A stretch of 64,000 bases of DNA from Margaritifera margaritifera (taxonomy: Eukaryota > Mollusca > Bivalvia > Unionida > Margaritiferidae). The notes beneath the pieces were generated by a model. That model saw only the letters and a program-made list of their open reading frames with translations. It was not told the origin of the DNA and ran no database searches. The position numbers and the translations under genes are program-made. Shown one piece after another: positions 12,991-25,309 of this stretch; positions within the stretch are counted from its first letter, which is position 1, and every line of letters starts with the position of its first letter. The stretch is taken from assembly GCA_029931535.1 (NCBI GenBank), contig JAQPZY010001490.1:866001-930000 (forward strand). The letters are read 5' to 3'.

Positions 12991-13682
12991 AATGCAGATA
13001 TTTTTTGACAGAACTAAACATAATCTAAAGATAAAACTTATGCCGCTGCGACAAAACAAAATGAAAACCAAACGTTGTAAATTGGTGAATAAGATTTATT
13101 TCTTATGCCGCTCCAACAAAAACGAATAGCTTTACAGTTTGTACCAAATGATAGTTCAGCTTTAAACATGGATGGAAATATTTCTCGCTCTATAGTTTCT
13201 AAGCTTGTTGCTTCTACAGGTCGTGTTGTCTTGTTATGTTTGCAAACTCCGCGGCGCAACTTATTTATTTGTCGTGTAACAGTTTCTAAATTTGCTATCT
13301 TGTTATCAGATTTTTTTCGTTAAGGTGATCAATGATAAGATCTCTTGGTATGATTCCGTGAAAGCACTCAAAGATAAATCGATGTGCGCCCGATATTTTA
13401 TGGCATCTGTCAATGCTTGAAACTGCAATGAGGATGTAACCATTGTTGTTAGGAATTTTGGCAAGAATATTTTGACGAAAACATATCTTACGTCTCCTTT
13501 TTCGTTTGCTTCGTACAAGTTGTGGACGGGGTGCTATCCACAGGCCATTATATAGAAGTATATTTATCTCTCTAATTCGACATTCATCGTGCTTGAAGAA
13601 AAAAAGTTATGTCAACATTGATACAGAGGAGAAAATTGTGTAAACATTAATGTACACTACCATAAATACACAGCCTCCTATT
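12991..13682. other. Sequence downstream of the PolB remnant, unassigned
   Basis: Open stretches of about 70 codons occur on both strands (13105-13323 +, 13038-13259 -, 13306-13518 -) without a recognisable family. They may be further parts of the same decayed element, but nothing in the sequence shows it. Confidence 0.35.
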
Positions 13683-13760
13683 TTGTAGTATATAGAAAGG
13701 CCATTCTTGAAAACACTAGTATGTTTTTTTCTGGTGAAGCCGAACGTTCGTTTAGAAACA
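13683..13760. repeat. Single arm of the 14.2-kb fold-back element
   Basis: The text GTAGTATATAGAAAGGCC..., followed by TTGAAAACACTAGTATG and a GGTGAAGCCGA stretch, matches the left half of the element at 14237-14354 with about ten differences. No matching inverted arm follows, so this is a broken or solo copy. Confidence 0.65.
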
Positions 13761-14236
13761 TTCCTGCTGTGGCCATATGCACTTTTTTTGAAAAAACAAA
13801 AAATATGTAACATTTTTGCAAAAGCCCAGTCTCAGACCGGGTGCTAACCCTGATAAATATCGGAATGGCTACCACCTGCACCCAGTCGTTAGTGTGAACG
13901 GCTTCGAAAGCGAGTTTATCCATAACCTTTTCAACTTGCTGCGACTTAAGAGGCAGTGTTCACATCGGAAGTTAAGCCGTACCCGCTAACTGCTTCAGGG
14001 TCCCAAATGGACCCCGGCCCGAATGTCACGACAGAGTATCCTTCCCCGTAAGACACCAGACCTTTCTACAGCTATCTATACATATACTTCAATTTTAATA
14101 TAAATCAGTACTATACTACGTTTCTAAGTTTATGCTGTAGCTAAATTTGCATACTTGTGTATCTAAAAAAAAAGATGCAATGAAGGGAATTAACTCGTGT
14201 GTGCCATATTTCCACCTGAGCCGGTGTGCGTTAGTA
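13761..14236. other. Less AT-rich stretch, no gene recognised
   Basis: The segment 13820-14060 looks richer in G and C than its flanks and is open for 81 codons on the - strand (13678-13923). No family, tRNA or rRNA match was recognised. Confidence 0.4.
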
Positions 14237-14354
14237 GTATGTACAAAGGCCGTTCTCGAAAACACTACTATGATTTTTCAGGTGAGGCTGAGCGTGAGCG
14301 AGGCCGAGACTGGGAAAATCATACTTGTGTTTTCGGAACGGCCTTTCTACATAC
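14237..14354. mobile_element. 118-bp fold-back (MITE-like) element
   Basis: The left arm GTATGTACAAAGGCCGTTCT at 14237 is matched in inverse by the right arm ending AACGGCCTTTCTACATAC at 14354. The arms are about 41 bp with a few mismatches. The centre is GAGGC/GTGAGC-rich and non-coding. A one-armed relative lies 550 bp upstream (13683-13760), which supports a dispersed family. The flanking TAG/CAC trinucleotides do not give a convincing target duplication. Confidence 0.75.
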
Positions 14355-14579
14355 CACACAGGGTAATTTTCTATAACAGTCCAGACTGTTGAAGATCATA
14401 TTTGTGTGCGGTCCGCGGTGTATTTATGTGCGGTCCTTGACGTTGAAGCTTCACTTCTCGAAACCGTCTCACGCACGGGTTGTTTGGGGCCCACGTTGGT
14501 TACAATCGCGAACACACACGTTTGCTGAATGTCCTAAGTGGTGAAAAGTCATGGGGAATATAGAAGGGATTTATCGATT

Positions 14580-14880
14580 GGATACCATAATCGGCAAAAA
14601 AATCTCATTGATTTTGAAAGTTGTATTCGCATAACTACATGTAACATCCACTTGATATGAAAATGAAAGCGAAACAGGGCAGGAGGATAAAAAAGTAGCA
14701 GCCCTCTTGTACACTCGTATCATATGAGCATATTAAATGCTAAGTTTGGTTAAAATCAAACCAGCAGTTTTGGAGGAGACAGGTAAAGGACAGAAGAACT
14801 GTCAGAAGGACGGACAGATATAGGGTATCATCATACACAGACGCTAAACCGTGGGTATGTTAATAATACAAGGAACCCCT
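14580..14880 (+). repeat. Possible dispersed repeat tail
   Basis: The text includes TTTGGTTAAAATCAAACCAG, TTTTGGAGGAGACAGGTAAA and a GGACGGACAGATA stretch. Such strings are typical of abundant short interspersed repeats of marine invertebrates. This is a recollection of style, not an alignment, and boundaries are not defined. Confidence 0.35.
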
Positions 14881-16928
14881 GCCCAAAACGTAAAGAATGA
14901 ACTATAAACCAATCCCACTAGACATAACATTAACATAATCCATTATAAGTTAGAGTTCACTAGTATTAAATTTCATGCTATATTATGCACTGTATGCATT
15001 ACATTGACTGAATTAAATTAAGTAATGGATCGCTGGCTCCTCCCATTCGTCAGTCAAAGCATAGATTATAATTTACACTGGCTCGCTAATAACTGACATG
15101 AGTACTAAGTAATTACAGCCTTGGTGAAACTTGCCTATGGGCTTGGCCGGGCAGCTACGACACATTCATGATAGTCAATGTGCAAAATATGGACATTTAA
15201 GTAGTCATAACTTACAAATTTTTCATCCAATTTTCTTGAACATTTCAGTATTTACTAAGAACTGACTTTAGTTTGAATGCAGTGTTTTTACCGAAATAAA
15301 AAGTTTGATTTTGTTATATAAATTCGTATGCTAATTACTAATCGGAACTATCTCTCCTCTAGTTACCTTTCAATTGCAAAGCCCATAATATTGCTAGTTG
15401 CATTGCTGTATTCAAAGAGACATATGTGTGTGCGTGAATTATTGAAATCGGAAATCTATGTAATGAACAAATATTTAAGTTAGAAAATGTCTTATTACGG
15501 GAAAAGAAGGGTTCGGGGATCAAAATCTAGGGTACAAAGTGATTCTTTCAGGAGTTAAATACCAAGAGATGCATACGTCGGCGGTTATGACGGCTTCACT
15601 AACGCCGCTTTTTGTGGGGTAAGTCTTAAAACAATAAGGTCCGTGTGTGTGTGTCCTCATCTATCTAACCATATATTTATATATACTTTACTTGTATATT
15701 TATGTATAAGTAAAATAAATAGTTTCGTCTCAATAACTGTATCCAATTAATAGATTCATACACACATACATACAGACATACATACATACTTGTGTGGGTA
15801 CATCCATATAAAGATAGATGGGTAGACAAATAGAAAGACGAAATGCAAATAGACAACCATACATATAAATGAAATACGGATAGGCATATATGTAGATAGA
15901 CAAATATGTAGACAAAACCGCGTGAGTCACACATTATATATTGTAATGGCAACAGTTGAGTCAATCAAGAAAAAAGTTTGGAGAATGGATGAATAAAAAG
16001 AAGGACGGGCGAATGGAAGGGGTATTAATAAATAATGACGGTTGAAATGGGTTTCTATTCTTCTTGATTCAAGCCGCCTGGTTCGCTCAAGCAACCCCCG
16101 CAACTACGGGGACGGATAGGGGGTGTCACATGCTTAGTGGGGGCCCAAAGTTCCCATCAAACAACTTTCTTATTGGGAGGCGGTCCCATAATTAAGTTTT
16201 CCGGGGGGGGGGGGTACCCAGAATTTCTTGCCACTCTACTGGCCTGGTCTGAAAATTCTGAAGTGGCAAATCCAATGAATTTTCCTTGAATTTCTGATCT
16301 CGAGCCAGTTTTGATTGTGGGCTATTCCAGTCAGGATAATGTCATTGAAATGGCGGCTAGGGGAGAAAAATGTTCTGCAACGGGGCTTCTAGCATTTTTG
16401 AGAGGTTTTGCCAGTCGGGTCTATGTAGATGCTATAAATGACCCCAAAAAAATTATTAAATGTCGCAAACACGATTAGATCGCGGTATTCTTGTGACGAA
16501 ATTTACAAAAATACTGGCGTTATTGCGTTGTGTTACGTAATGACCTAATTGCGTCATGCTTTACTACTGAATATAACAAAATAAATAACAAATCAAAGAC
16601 ACAATTTATATACATACTATCTTATGTCATTGTAGTCTCCAACTTCAATCCGTATTTCCTTTATATCTGGTCATAGTTTAAAAAAAAAAATCTTCCACTT
16701 AACACTGATAACGCAGCTATATGCATCACAAACGATTTTTATCTTAAAACGTTTGTGGAGGCAATACCCTAGAAATATATGGTTGAAACCTCAAAATAAC
16801 GTCTATCATAATACCCCAATTTAAAAAAGAAATTGTTAAAGAAATAGTTCAACTACTCCATCGAGAGTTGCCTCTAGAATCACTGTTGCCGTTGTTGTCA
16901 GTGTGGAGGTAGGGAATAGAGGCATACA

Positions 16929-16932
<4 letters not shown>
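14881..16932. other. Non-coding sequence with simple repeats
   Basis: No gene is supported. It contains a CATA/GATA-like simple-sequence zone at about 15765-15910, which yields misleading open frames on the - strand. A patch with less A+T at about 16070-16440 includes a G11 run near 16203. No coding family was recognised. Confidence 0.5.

Positions 16933-16966
<34 letters not shown>
16933..16966. repeat. A34 homopolymer
   Basis: Thirty-four consecutive A residues. A tail of this length could mark the 3' end of a retroposed copy lying just upstream on the + strand, but no parent sequence or matching target duplication was recognised. Confidence 0.9.
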
Positions 16967-16968
<2 letters not shown>

Positions 16969-17739
16969 CAAAACATATAGATTTAAACTAAACAGATTTA
17001 ACGGGATCAAGCATGTCATATTAGTATATATCATTATAAGAAAGAAAATAGCAGCAAAAATCAATCATTGTGGTGATGCATTTATGAAAAGATGTATGTA
17101 TCATCATATCAAAGACATCGATATTTAGAGTTAATTAAATCGATGTAAAGAAAGTATACCGCAAAAAAATATTTAGTTATTATTGCCTTCGCTTTCAGCT
17201 TGGATCTCACTGGTCTACAGCCAAAATGCTTCTGCGATCAATGTTGTCAAACTTTACTAATTCTGGGTCACTGAGAACGAAAATGATGCTTAAAAGTGTT
17301 AATTGGCTCTAGTTTTAAAGATGTGATACTGGGTCAGTATATACGACCCTTGACTTGGGAATGGCGGAAGATAAGTGAGTTATATAGGGAAGGGATCTCA
17401 ATTTAAAACAGAAATTACTAAAATACATCTTTGACTGGATCTATGAATAAATCTATAACTGGGTTTGGACAGTACTTGCTTTTTAGGCAAAACAGTGAAT
17501 GATGCAATCTGAAGCTGGCATTGCGTCATGCACGATATGAAGTGCATCATGTTATTCCTAGAAGTCATGGATGATGCAATCATAACTAAGCTTACATCAC
17601 TCTGCTGAAGAAATTGCCCTATATCAGCTCTACAAATCATACAGTGTCGTGTTCTCTTATTTGTCAGTGTTTGATTTTTCAAAGGGACACATGTTTGTTT
17701 AGCCAAAGTGAGCAGAGATACATCGTACTTGTGTGAACA

Positions 17740-19146
17740 ATGCAGTTAATTTCTGCTATGTTTGTGGTGAAGTGACTTTTGCATCACAAAAGCGCAGTAT
17801 AACCACTATGGTTAAGAAAGCCTATCACCTTTATTTTGGCTGCAAAATTGGAGATTAGGACAAGAGGTGGGCCCCACACATATGCTGCAACACTTGTGCA
17901 ACAAATCTTAGCCAGTGGTTGAACAGGAAAAGGAAATCTATGCCTTTTGCAGTGCCAATGATTTGGAGAGAGCCAACAGATCATATCACTAATTGTTACT
18001 TCTGCATGGTGCCTCCAGTTGGGAAAGGTGTTTCAAAGAAGAAACCGTAGACTGTGCATTATCCAAACATTCCGTCAGCTATACGCCCAGTACCCGGAGA
18101 AGGACTGCCGGTTCCTGATGCACCAGAATCGTTCTCACTTGAGTCAGACGAGGAAGAGGAAGAGGATGAAACGTCTAGTCCTGAACCATCAATGTCACAT
18201 GACCCATATTTTCTCCCATCCTCCTCCTCTGAACCACACTCATAACACAAGGTGAACTGAATGACCTTGTTAGGGATTTGGAACTACCCAAGAGTAAGGC
18301 AGAGCTGTTGGGCTCCATACTACAGCAGTTGAATCTCCTGGCAGGTGATGTTAGGGTTTCCATGTTCCGTGACCGTCAAAAGGATCTTGTCCCATTCTTC
18401 TTCATGGAAGCTGATGGTGTGATGGCAGCCCTCAACATTGTTCATGATCCACATGAGTGGAGACTGTTCATTGATTCATCGAAGACGAGTCTTAAAGCTG
18501 TTTTGCTGCATAATGGCAGTGTTTTACCATCAATTCCAGTTGGTCATGCAGTCCATATGAAGGAAACCTATGAAAACATGAAACAACTTTTGAGGTGCAT
18601 AAACTATGACCAACATCAGTGATGAAGAACTTTGTCAAGGCCATGGACAAAACACAAGGAGCTTTCAAGTACCTCCGTGGAAACTTTCCAAGGTTAAGTG
18701 AAGCTAAAATAAGGGAGGGTGTCTTTGTTGGTCCTCAGATTAATGAACTTCTTCGAGATGATGCATTTCACCGTACACTGCGTGGCAAGGAAAAGACGGC
18801 ATGGAAAGCCTTACAGTTAGTGGCAAAAATTTTCTCGGAAAAGCAAGGCAGACAACTACAGGGAGTTCGTTGAAAACCTCCTCAAGGCATTCAAAACATT
18901 GGTTGCAACATGTCACTAAAGATACATTTTTTGCACTCTAACCTAGATTTCTTTCCACCGAACTGCGGAACAGTGAGCGACGAACACGGCGAGTGATTTC
19001 ACCAGGACATTGCAACAATGGAGAAATGCTATCAGGGCAAATGGAGCCCATCAATGCTTGCAGACTATTGCTGGACAGTGACAAGAGATGCTCCATTTAA
19101 TGAATACAAGAGACACCCCAAGAAACCCCGAGTAGACACTGAATAA
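17740..19146 (+). pseudogene. Degenerate CACTA-like transposase, internally deleted copy
   Basis: This is a diverged relative of the transposase at 28.3-30.2 kb. The N-terminal FCYVCGE zinc-knuckle block lies near 17750, followed by C..C and WREPTDH..NCYFCM near 17970-18010. An acidic segment at about 18140-18175 comes next. Then come LNDLVRDL...KAELLG at 18255-18310, EWRLFIDSSKTSLKAVLLHNG at 18450-18520 (first Asp) and VPVGHAVHMKE-like text near 18540. At about 18620 the frame jumps directly to LMKNFVKAMDK, so about 110 residues present in the other copy are missing, including its GDFKMV second Asp and CYLC. The C-terminal part (GVFVGPQI near 18720, FHQDIATMEKCYQGKW near 18995-19050) is broken by frameshifts and ends at TAA 19144-19146. 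No terminal inverted repeats were seen, so it is an old, immobile copy. Confidence 0.8.
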
Positions 19147-19779
19147 GGACTAAACTATGTACTGATATATACATGATAGTTTTGTTTTACTTTTGTTTCA
19201 ATATATTTTTTTTATTTATATAACCCTTTTGCTGTTTTTTAAAGTCTTACATAAACAGGACAGGTGAAATATTATCATGTAAAGCAACCATAAACACGTA
19301 AAACGACCTAGGTTTACAATTTATGATTCAAACTCTACTATGTACACAATACATATAGACGTAAAATATAAAAACTTAAATATCTTGGAAACAATAGCCG
19401 ATCAGTTGTTTTAATTGTCATATTTGAATTCAGCACATCAAAATCCCTAATAAATAGCACATTTTATCTCTGAAGCAAACAACTTCGAATTTTTTTTATA
19501 CCAGTGTCTTTAGAAAGATAACATTTGAGGGAAACTTAACCTTTTTCATTTGATAATAATCAGTCACTATGGTCGTTTGGTAGTATCCTCAACGTTTACT
19601 ACTACTATTATTTGCTCAAGGTCTAGTTGCGGATTATATTATTTGGGAGGGTATTTCAGCCATTTTGATGTAAATGTACCCGAGATCCATGTGTGGAGGC
19701 CACGTGATTGGGTTAAATAGCAAAGTGACACACCAGTAAAATACTAAATTCCTGTCTCTTATCTGTGTAGGCAGGGCAT
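19147..19779. other. AT-rich non-coding sequence, no gene seen
   Basis: No coding or repeat structure could be supported here. It may contain the 3' flank of the decayed transposon copy. Confidence 0.5.
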
Positions 19780-20030
19780 GCAGGCTTTTTGTTACGGCAG
19801 TTATTGTCTACGAGGTGTCACTGCACTAATCAAGTTCCTTATGTATTTCCTTCATTTTTCCACATATTTTACGACATCTCGTGCGTTAGGTATACGCTCA
19901 GATGCATCAAGACCAATTTACTTATGCTAGGCATTAACTTAGACACACCATTCGAACTTGGTTCTACTAGTTCGGAATATCTTCCTCATTTCGGTCAACC
20001 TCGATGGGAAATAATTGTGGTCTGAGGCCT
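19780..20030 (+). repeat. Dispersed repeat, copy 1
   Basis: The segment ending ACCATTCGAACTTGGTTCTA...TCGATGGGAAATAATTGTGG.TCTGAGGC is similar to the one ending at about 20945, with matching blocks in the same order. The pair lies about 950 bp apart and in the same orientation. Confidence 0.5.
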
Positions 20031-20739
20031 GTCTATCCATCATTTCGTAGAACATTTTAGCAAAACTCTTACATTTGCATTTCACACATGTTTCGACTTT
20101 AATCAGCAAATCTGAATAAGTTTCAGGCAAACAAGGAGTTTGACAGCTGTTAGAAATTTTGTAGCGTCGGTGTCCAGCAAGATGCAATTTTTGGACCACG
20201 CGCTTTTAAGACCACGAAACTACAATTCCCGTCTCTTTCTTAATTTTATGACATTTTTAAAGCAGTGAAAACTTATTGCCGATATAAGATATTTTCTACC
20301 TGAAATTAGGAAAACATTGGTAAGTTTAATTTTTATAGAATCTTAAAAATAAAATTTTAATTAAACAAAAATTAGACGTATAAAATTACATTTTCAGAAA
20401 AGAAAACAAATTGTAAACTTTCAAACAACAAAGATGAAAAATGAATTACACTGACTATAAGTAGTGGTTGGGCCTGTAAGACTTATAGCATTTGGTTCAC
20501 AGGTAATGAAGCCTATAACTGTGTTAAATAAGCATTTTGGCAAGCTATATAGCAAATATTTATTCCTAGTATTTCACACCTTCAACATCACAATATTTAA
20601 CTGCTGAAATCTGTAAAAACCGGTGCAAATTACCACAGGCACAAAATTAACTAGGATGCATTTTTCGTTTGTTTTTTTAATAAAAGTCCCATAGTGACAT
20701 TTAAGAGAAAAAATATTGCAACTGATACTTTACATATCG

Positions 20740-20960
20740 TTCGTTGTGTTCAATGCAGTGCCGGCAATTGTTTTAAATCTATACAACTTTCTAACGTTTT
20801 GAAGTCTATCCGTTTAGTATCAGTATAGCTTGTACCATTTCAACATAAGTAAGTTGTGGAACATACCATTCAAACTTGGTATACTTTTTGGAGAATATCT
20901 TGTTGATTTTGGTAAACTTCGAACGCAGCTAATTGTGGTATGAGGCGCCATGATTGTATG
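20740..20960 (+). repeat. Dispersed repeat, copy 2
   Basis: It has ACCATTCAAACTTGGTATAC, then GAGAATATCTTG..GATTTTGGT and CTAATTGTGGTATGAGGC, parallel to 19945-20030. Both copies are diverged and non-coding, so the element is old. Confidence 0.5.
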
Positions 20961-21945
20961 TCCAATTGCCGTGTAAGGGATGGAACCTGCAATTCTGATA
21001 CCCTATCCAAACTGCACATTCAAATCAGTCAGAACAAGATTCCTTTTAAAAAGGAAGTAGTTGCGAAGTTTGAATAAAACCGTATTTGATTGCTAATAAA
21101 AACTGGAATTTTATACATAAATTTAATTATCACAGAAAATAAATATACATGTAAATGTTTAAGGAATTTAAACAGCAAAATCATGCATCACTATTGAGGA
21201 AGTTAACTTCTTATTCACAAATAATGCATTTTATTAATTTATTTATTTACATGAAATGTAATATTTCAGTTTTAGGAACTTCTGTTTGACTTTTGCAATT
21301 GTTGACTCAGTTGCAAATAAGCACTCACTTAACGAGCAAGAACTTAGGTCTCGGCTTTCAAAGCTGTCTACAAATATACTAGGAGATAATTGGTATTATC
21401 AAATAGAGGTCAAGGTATGATGTGTATTACCAGCGACTGAGCAATCAAATGTCTCATCCTGTCAATAAACATGCTTCTCTGCTTTAATGGTCAGCCAGTG
21501 TAGCAATAGGTGAAATAATCTTGATTGTATATGAAATGTGTTTATTTGATTATGCCAGTGATCTCAGTGATTATTGTTCAATGAAAAGCAGGAATGTATA
21601 CAGTGCCAAATTGCATGATGTTGAAATAAAGCTGTATCCTCGAACACTCTTTCCACTGGGATGCCCGTATAAAGTAAAACGTATACCTATGAACATTAGT
21701 TCATGAAATATAGGTTAATGTCTCTCCCTCGGGATGGCAATAAGGAGCATTACTGAAGCAAAATTTAAAAACTGCTCAACAATTACTAGAATAGTCATGC
21801 CTGTATACAGAGAACATGACATATACTTATACTGCCCTTAACCACCTATTTGTTTAATTTTTTAAATTTTTGTTTATCCTTGCTAAACAAACAATGAATT
21901 AAATATAGCTGAGCCTGTAAGTTATTTTGGGAAGCGAATGATTTC
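20961..21945. other. AT-rich non-coding sequence upstream of the Ig gene region
   Basis: No signal-peptide exon, Ig exon or chitin-binding exon could be recognised here. A 61-codon open stretch at 21521-21706 (+) has no family resemblance. The first exon of the Ig/chitin-binding gene must lie elsewhere or was missed. Confidence 0.45.

Positions 21946-21946
<1 letters not shown>

Positions 21947-22038
<92 letters not shown>
21947..22038. repeat. (TTA)n microsatellite
   Basis: About 30 TTA/ATT trinucleotides without interruption. It ends seven bases before the acceptor of the micro-exon at 22046, so it forms the upstream part of that splice site. Confidence 0.95.
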
Positions 22039-22045
22039 CTTTCAG

Positions 22046-22057
22046 CTAAGTGTCCAT
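22046..22057 (+). CDS. Putative 12-nt micro-exon preceding Ig module 1
   Basis: TCTTTCAG is followed by 12 bases encoding x-Lys-Cys-Pro-x and then by the strong donor GTAAGT. Taken alone this would be too short to call. It matches the end of the 30-nt exon at 31740-31769, which also finishes with a Cys-Pro codon pair plus one base and is followed by GTAAGTATA. Both precede a type-A Ig exon and both are phase 1 at each side. The homologous placement before each module is the main support. Its upstream partner exon is not identified. Confidence 0.45.
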
Positions 22058-22804
22058 GTAAGTATATACTGTCATTAGTTCAAATTTTCTGACCAAGAAT
22101 AGTTTCTTTAAAAAAGATAGATAATACAACGCCATTTCATGATTTGATCTTCACACATCCAGTCAGGGTGCTCATAAATCTGAAATTTGTTTAAGTATTT
22201 GTATGACTGTTGTACTCTTAGATTTATTTATTTATTTATTTATTTGTTTGTTTGTTTCTTTATTTATTTATTATTAGCAATGAAATATTCGTTTTGTTCA
22301 AATCTACTGTTTGTTTTTAACAGAGATCAAACTGAGATAAACGAGACGGAATCACTATATTGTTATGAAATTTTATAAATTCAGACACTGGTTTTTAAAA
22401 CAGCAATCCAAATTAACATTAAATACCATTAGTAGGCATTGTAGCGGAAAATGTACAACGACCCACTAAAACAACCCACTAAAACAAGGAAACACCTCAC
22501 CCATTTAAATGCAAACTTTAAATTAATACTGCATAATATCAAAAGATTCAGTAACCTAAGAAATTATTTTATTTACAAGTCTTTTTATCAGATCGTTTAC
22601 AAATGTTTATAAACGTCAAAATATTCTTCTTAGAGGTAAGCGAATCATACTAGCATGTTACATTTCTACAAAATATTCAATGTGGTAGAGGAAATACAAT
22701 TTCCGAAATGAGGTGTTTCTTTTTTTTTAGCAGGAAGGGGTTACGTAGGGTTAGTATTTCTTGTATAAAATGATGCCACTAGAATAATTTGTTTTCAATT
22801 TTAG
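22058..22804 (+). other. Intron before the first Ig exon
   Basis: AT-rich, with TTTA tetranucleotide runs near 22208-22270. No coding or repeat-family content was recognised. Confidence 0.4.
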
Positions 22805-23146
22805 TCCTGTACTGCAGAGATACAGAGGTCAAAATAGGGGACCGCGCTACAATCATCTGTGAAATCTTCTTCTGTATTGACTCTTTCTCTCTCTCAATAA
22901 AACATTCTGAAGACACTTTATTCAGTAACAATAATATCTCTGGTAATATTTCTCTGAAGTCAGAAAATAAATACATACAAATTTCGGTTGTACTTGGAGG
23001 AACGGCGATAATGTTTACGTTGAATGAGACAAATTGCAACCGACAGGAGAATAACACAATAGCAACTCCCAATGTGAGTAATGGAAACACAGCTTCAAAA
23101 TATTTTTTATTTTCCTTCTTTTTCACAACAATTTCTAAAACGTGTG
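22805..23146 (+). CDS. Ig-like domain exon, type A1, module 1
   Basis: The acceptor TTTTCAATTTTAG precedes a phase-1 exon coding for a divergent Ig-type domain. Early residues include VLYCRDTEVKIGDRATIICE, that is GDxATIxC before the first strand Cys. A later TNCNRQ segment occupies the place of the ILCNQSG segment in the homologous exon at 33769. Several N-x-S/T sites are present. The 3' end is uncertain. A donor GTATAC after 23146 keeps phase 1 and gives a length divisible by three (342 nt). A better donor, GTGAGT at 23074, would break the phase. The C-terminal residues are unusually Phe-rich, so this exon may be decaying. In the proposed architecture it is the membrane-distal Ig domain of a secreted Ig/chitin-binding protein. 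Confidence 0.6.
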
Positions 23147-23477
23147 GTATACACATAAACTAACCGATCTAAGAATTTGTATGATGTCATTGTTACATGT
23201 TATTATATTTTGATCAAAGTTTCATTCTCTACTTGTTTAAAGATATATTCACAGTTGATAAAATTTCCAACATATACATTTTCTAAATATCTTTCGTACA
23301 CTAAGTATCAATTTTCCACTTTATAATGATAACATTTTCAGTAAGTGAGAATATTATTCGATGCCATATCTTTTACCTTCATATAGTCACTGTTAGAGTA
23401 AATAACCTCGCGTTTTAGAACAACTAACTCATTCATATGATCTTTTGTCGGAAGAAAAAAGAATTATTATATTTTAG

Positions 23478-23789
23478 TTCCTCCCGAAAGACCTACGGTC
23501 AAGTTGCCACAATCAATCGTGGCTTATACAGAAGCTACCGTAACCTGCTCTGGAGAACGAGGAGTTCCACAGCAGAATATGTACATAGAAGTGATGTTCA
23601 ATAGAGGCAACTTTTCAAAGTATGATAAAACAACTTTAACAACAAATCGTCAGAACTGCAGTAAGATGGATACTCTGGTGATGACTTTCCTTGTCGGAGA
23701 CATGTGGGATGATGCTCGAATTCGGTGTGTTATAGGTGACTACAGCACATCAAGACTGGAGTCAGACGTGCATGAAATCAAGACGATAG
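23478..23789 (+). CDS. Ig-like domain exon, type B1, module 1
   Basis: A 312-nt exon, phase 1 at both ends, between acceptor TATATTTTAG and a GTTCCG donor. It starts with a Pro-rich PPERPTVKLP segment. It then has the type-B signature shared by all four B exons here: a VTCSGERGVP block (first Cys, then G-x-x-G-x-P), a middle NC, and a RIRCVIGD block with the second strand Cys before two to three further strands. There are two or more N-glycosylation sequons. The reading frame is open throughout. This is the best preserved exon of module 1. The donor is weak (GTTCCG), and an in-frame read-through meets a stop at 23819-23821. Confidence 0.75.
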
Positions 23790-25309
23790 GTTCCGGTATT
23801 GTATTTTTGTTTAAAGTTTAGCCTTCTTATATGATTTGCCTTGTGTTCCTATGATGTCAGATCTTAGCATGAAACATAAATTGTGTAGTGGTTGAGAAGC
23901 CACATGTGCACTAATAAAAACATAATACATTCCTCACAGGTGCCTGCACATTGGCTCTGTATTCAGTTCAGCCCAGAATCTGAAAAAATCATCAAATGTG
24001 AGTTGTCACGTTACCTAGGTTTTCATGGATAAATAATTTATTGCAGATATCACGTAATAAAACCGTCGTTTCTTATGTATAGAGACTTTCTCTGCCCTTA
24101 TCATTTATTTTTGGTGCGACCCGGAAAACAATAAGTATATGAACAATCCAGGATATCAATACCATATAAAAAAATCCAGTGTTGATACATGAATATGGCT
24201 ACATTCATGAACCTCGTCCAACAATTCTGCGCACGCATATTAACGTAAGAATTTATGCTAATGACAATTTGCATGCCATTTTCCTTGTTTCCCTGTTTTT
24301 GTTCTGTCAGGTTACCAAGCCCTCATGGTGAAAGCTTTAAAAGTTGACAGCAAGAGTCACATGCGACGCCAATACAATTATTTAAGACAAAGGTTTTATT
24401 TTTCTTTCTTAGTGCTATAATTAGTATTGTTGTTATCGTCTACCTCTATTAATGATGAAAATGACGATTATTATTATTATTATTATTATTTTTCACTTCT
24501 TCAAGAATCAGGGTCCATTTAATCTTTATTATTTTCGTCAGTTAGACTTCAGTTCAGCTTTTATGATAATTTAGATTTAGCAAGTTTAGACAAAAATATG
24601 TTACTGTCTGCATTGAGATCATGTATTACATATTTAACGGTGATTAGATCAAACGCCAGCTAAAGGAAAATGTTGTATATCCCACCTAAAAACTTTTGCT
24701 TTTAAGTTACGTCAAGCCTCCTAGCTGAATTATTCAGATAGGCATGTTCAACGCTCGATCTTGTTACAAAAAAATGTTTGCGCATTGCTTTGTAATCATT
24801 GTGAAGTTTTAAGTATATACTATTTTTGCTATAATGTCATGTGACTCAATACTTCATCACCGCGTCACGTTCAGTGTTATCCATTTACAGACAACGTTTT
24901 ATCGTTGCTATGATGCGATCTTATATGCCATCTCAAGATAAAAATATATAGACGCAACTTTAAGCATTTACGACTTATGCATTCAAAATCAAATGTGTGA
25001 ACTTGATAACAGACTATTTATTTTTGATTATTTTTATATATAAGTGTTATAGAATCATAAATAAACTAGTGCTTGATGGGGTCAAGAGTTATTATTTTTT
25101 GCTGTAAATATCGACAGTCTCTAAATTTAAAATGATGTTGTCGACTGTATCAAACTGTCAGTTACAATGAAAGATTGAGGGAAGAAAAACTTGAACAAAA
25201 TATTTGTTTAAAATATTGGTGTCAGTGAGGACCTTTTTTGCCAAGTTCACCAGCATTTTCACTCCTTAAAATAGCATCTATCTTAACTTTTAATTTCTAT
25301 CGGTGTCAG
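23790..25309 (+). other. Intron between Ig exons B1 and A2
   Basis: AT-rich non-coding sequence with a short (ATT)n run near 24470-24490. No further exon or transposon protein was recognised. Confidence 0.5.

Noticed and set aside
16933..16966. A34 run as the tail of a processed pseudogene
   Set aside because: No parental gene sequence or flanking duplication could be recognised upstream.
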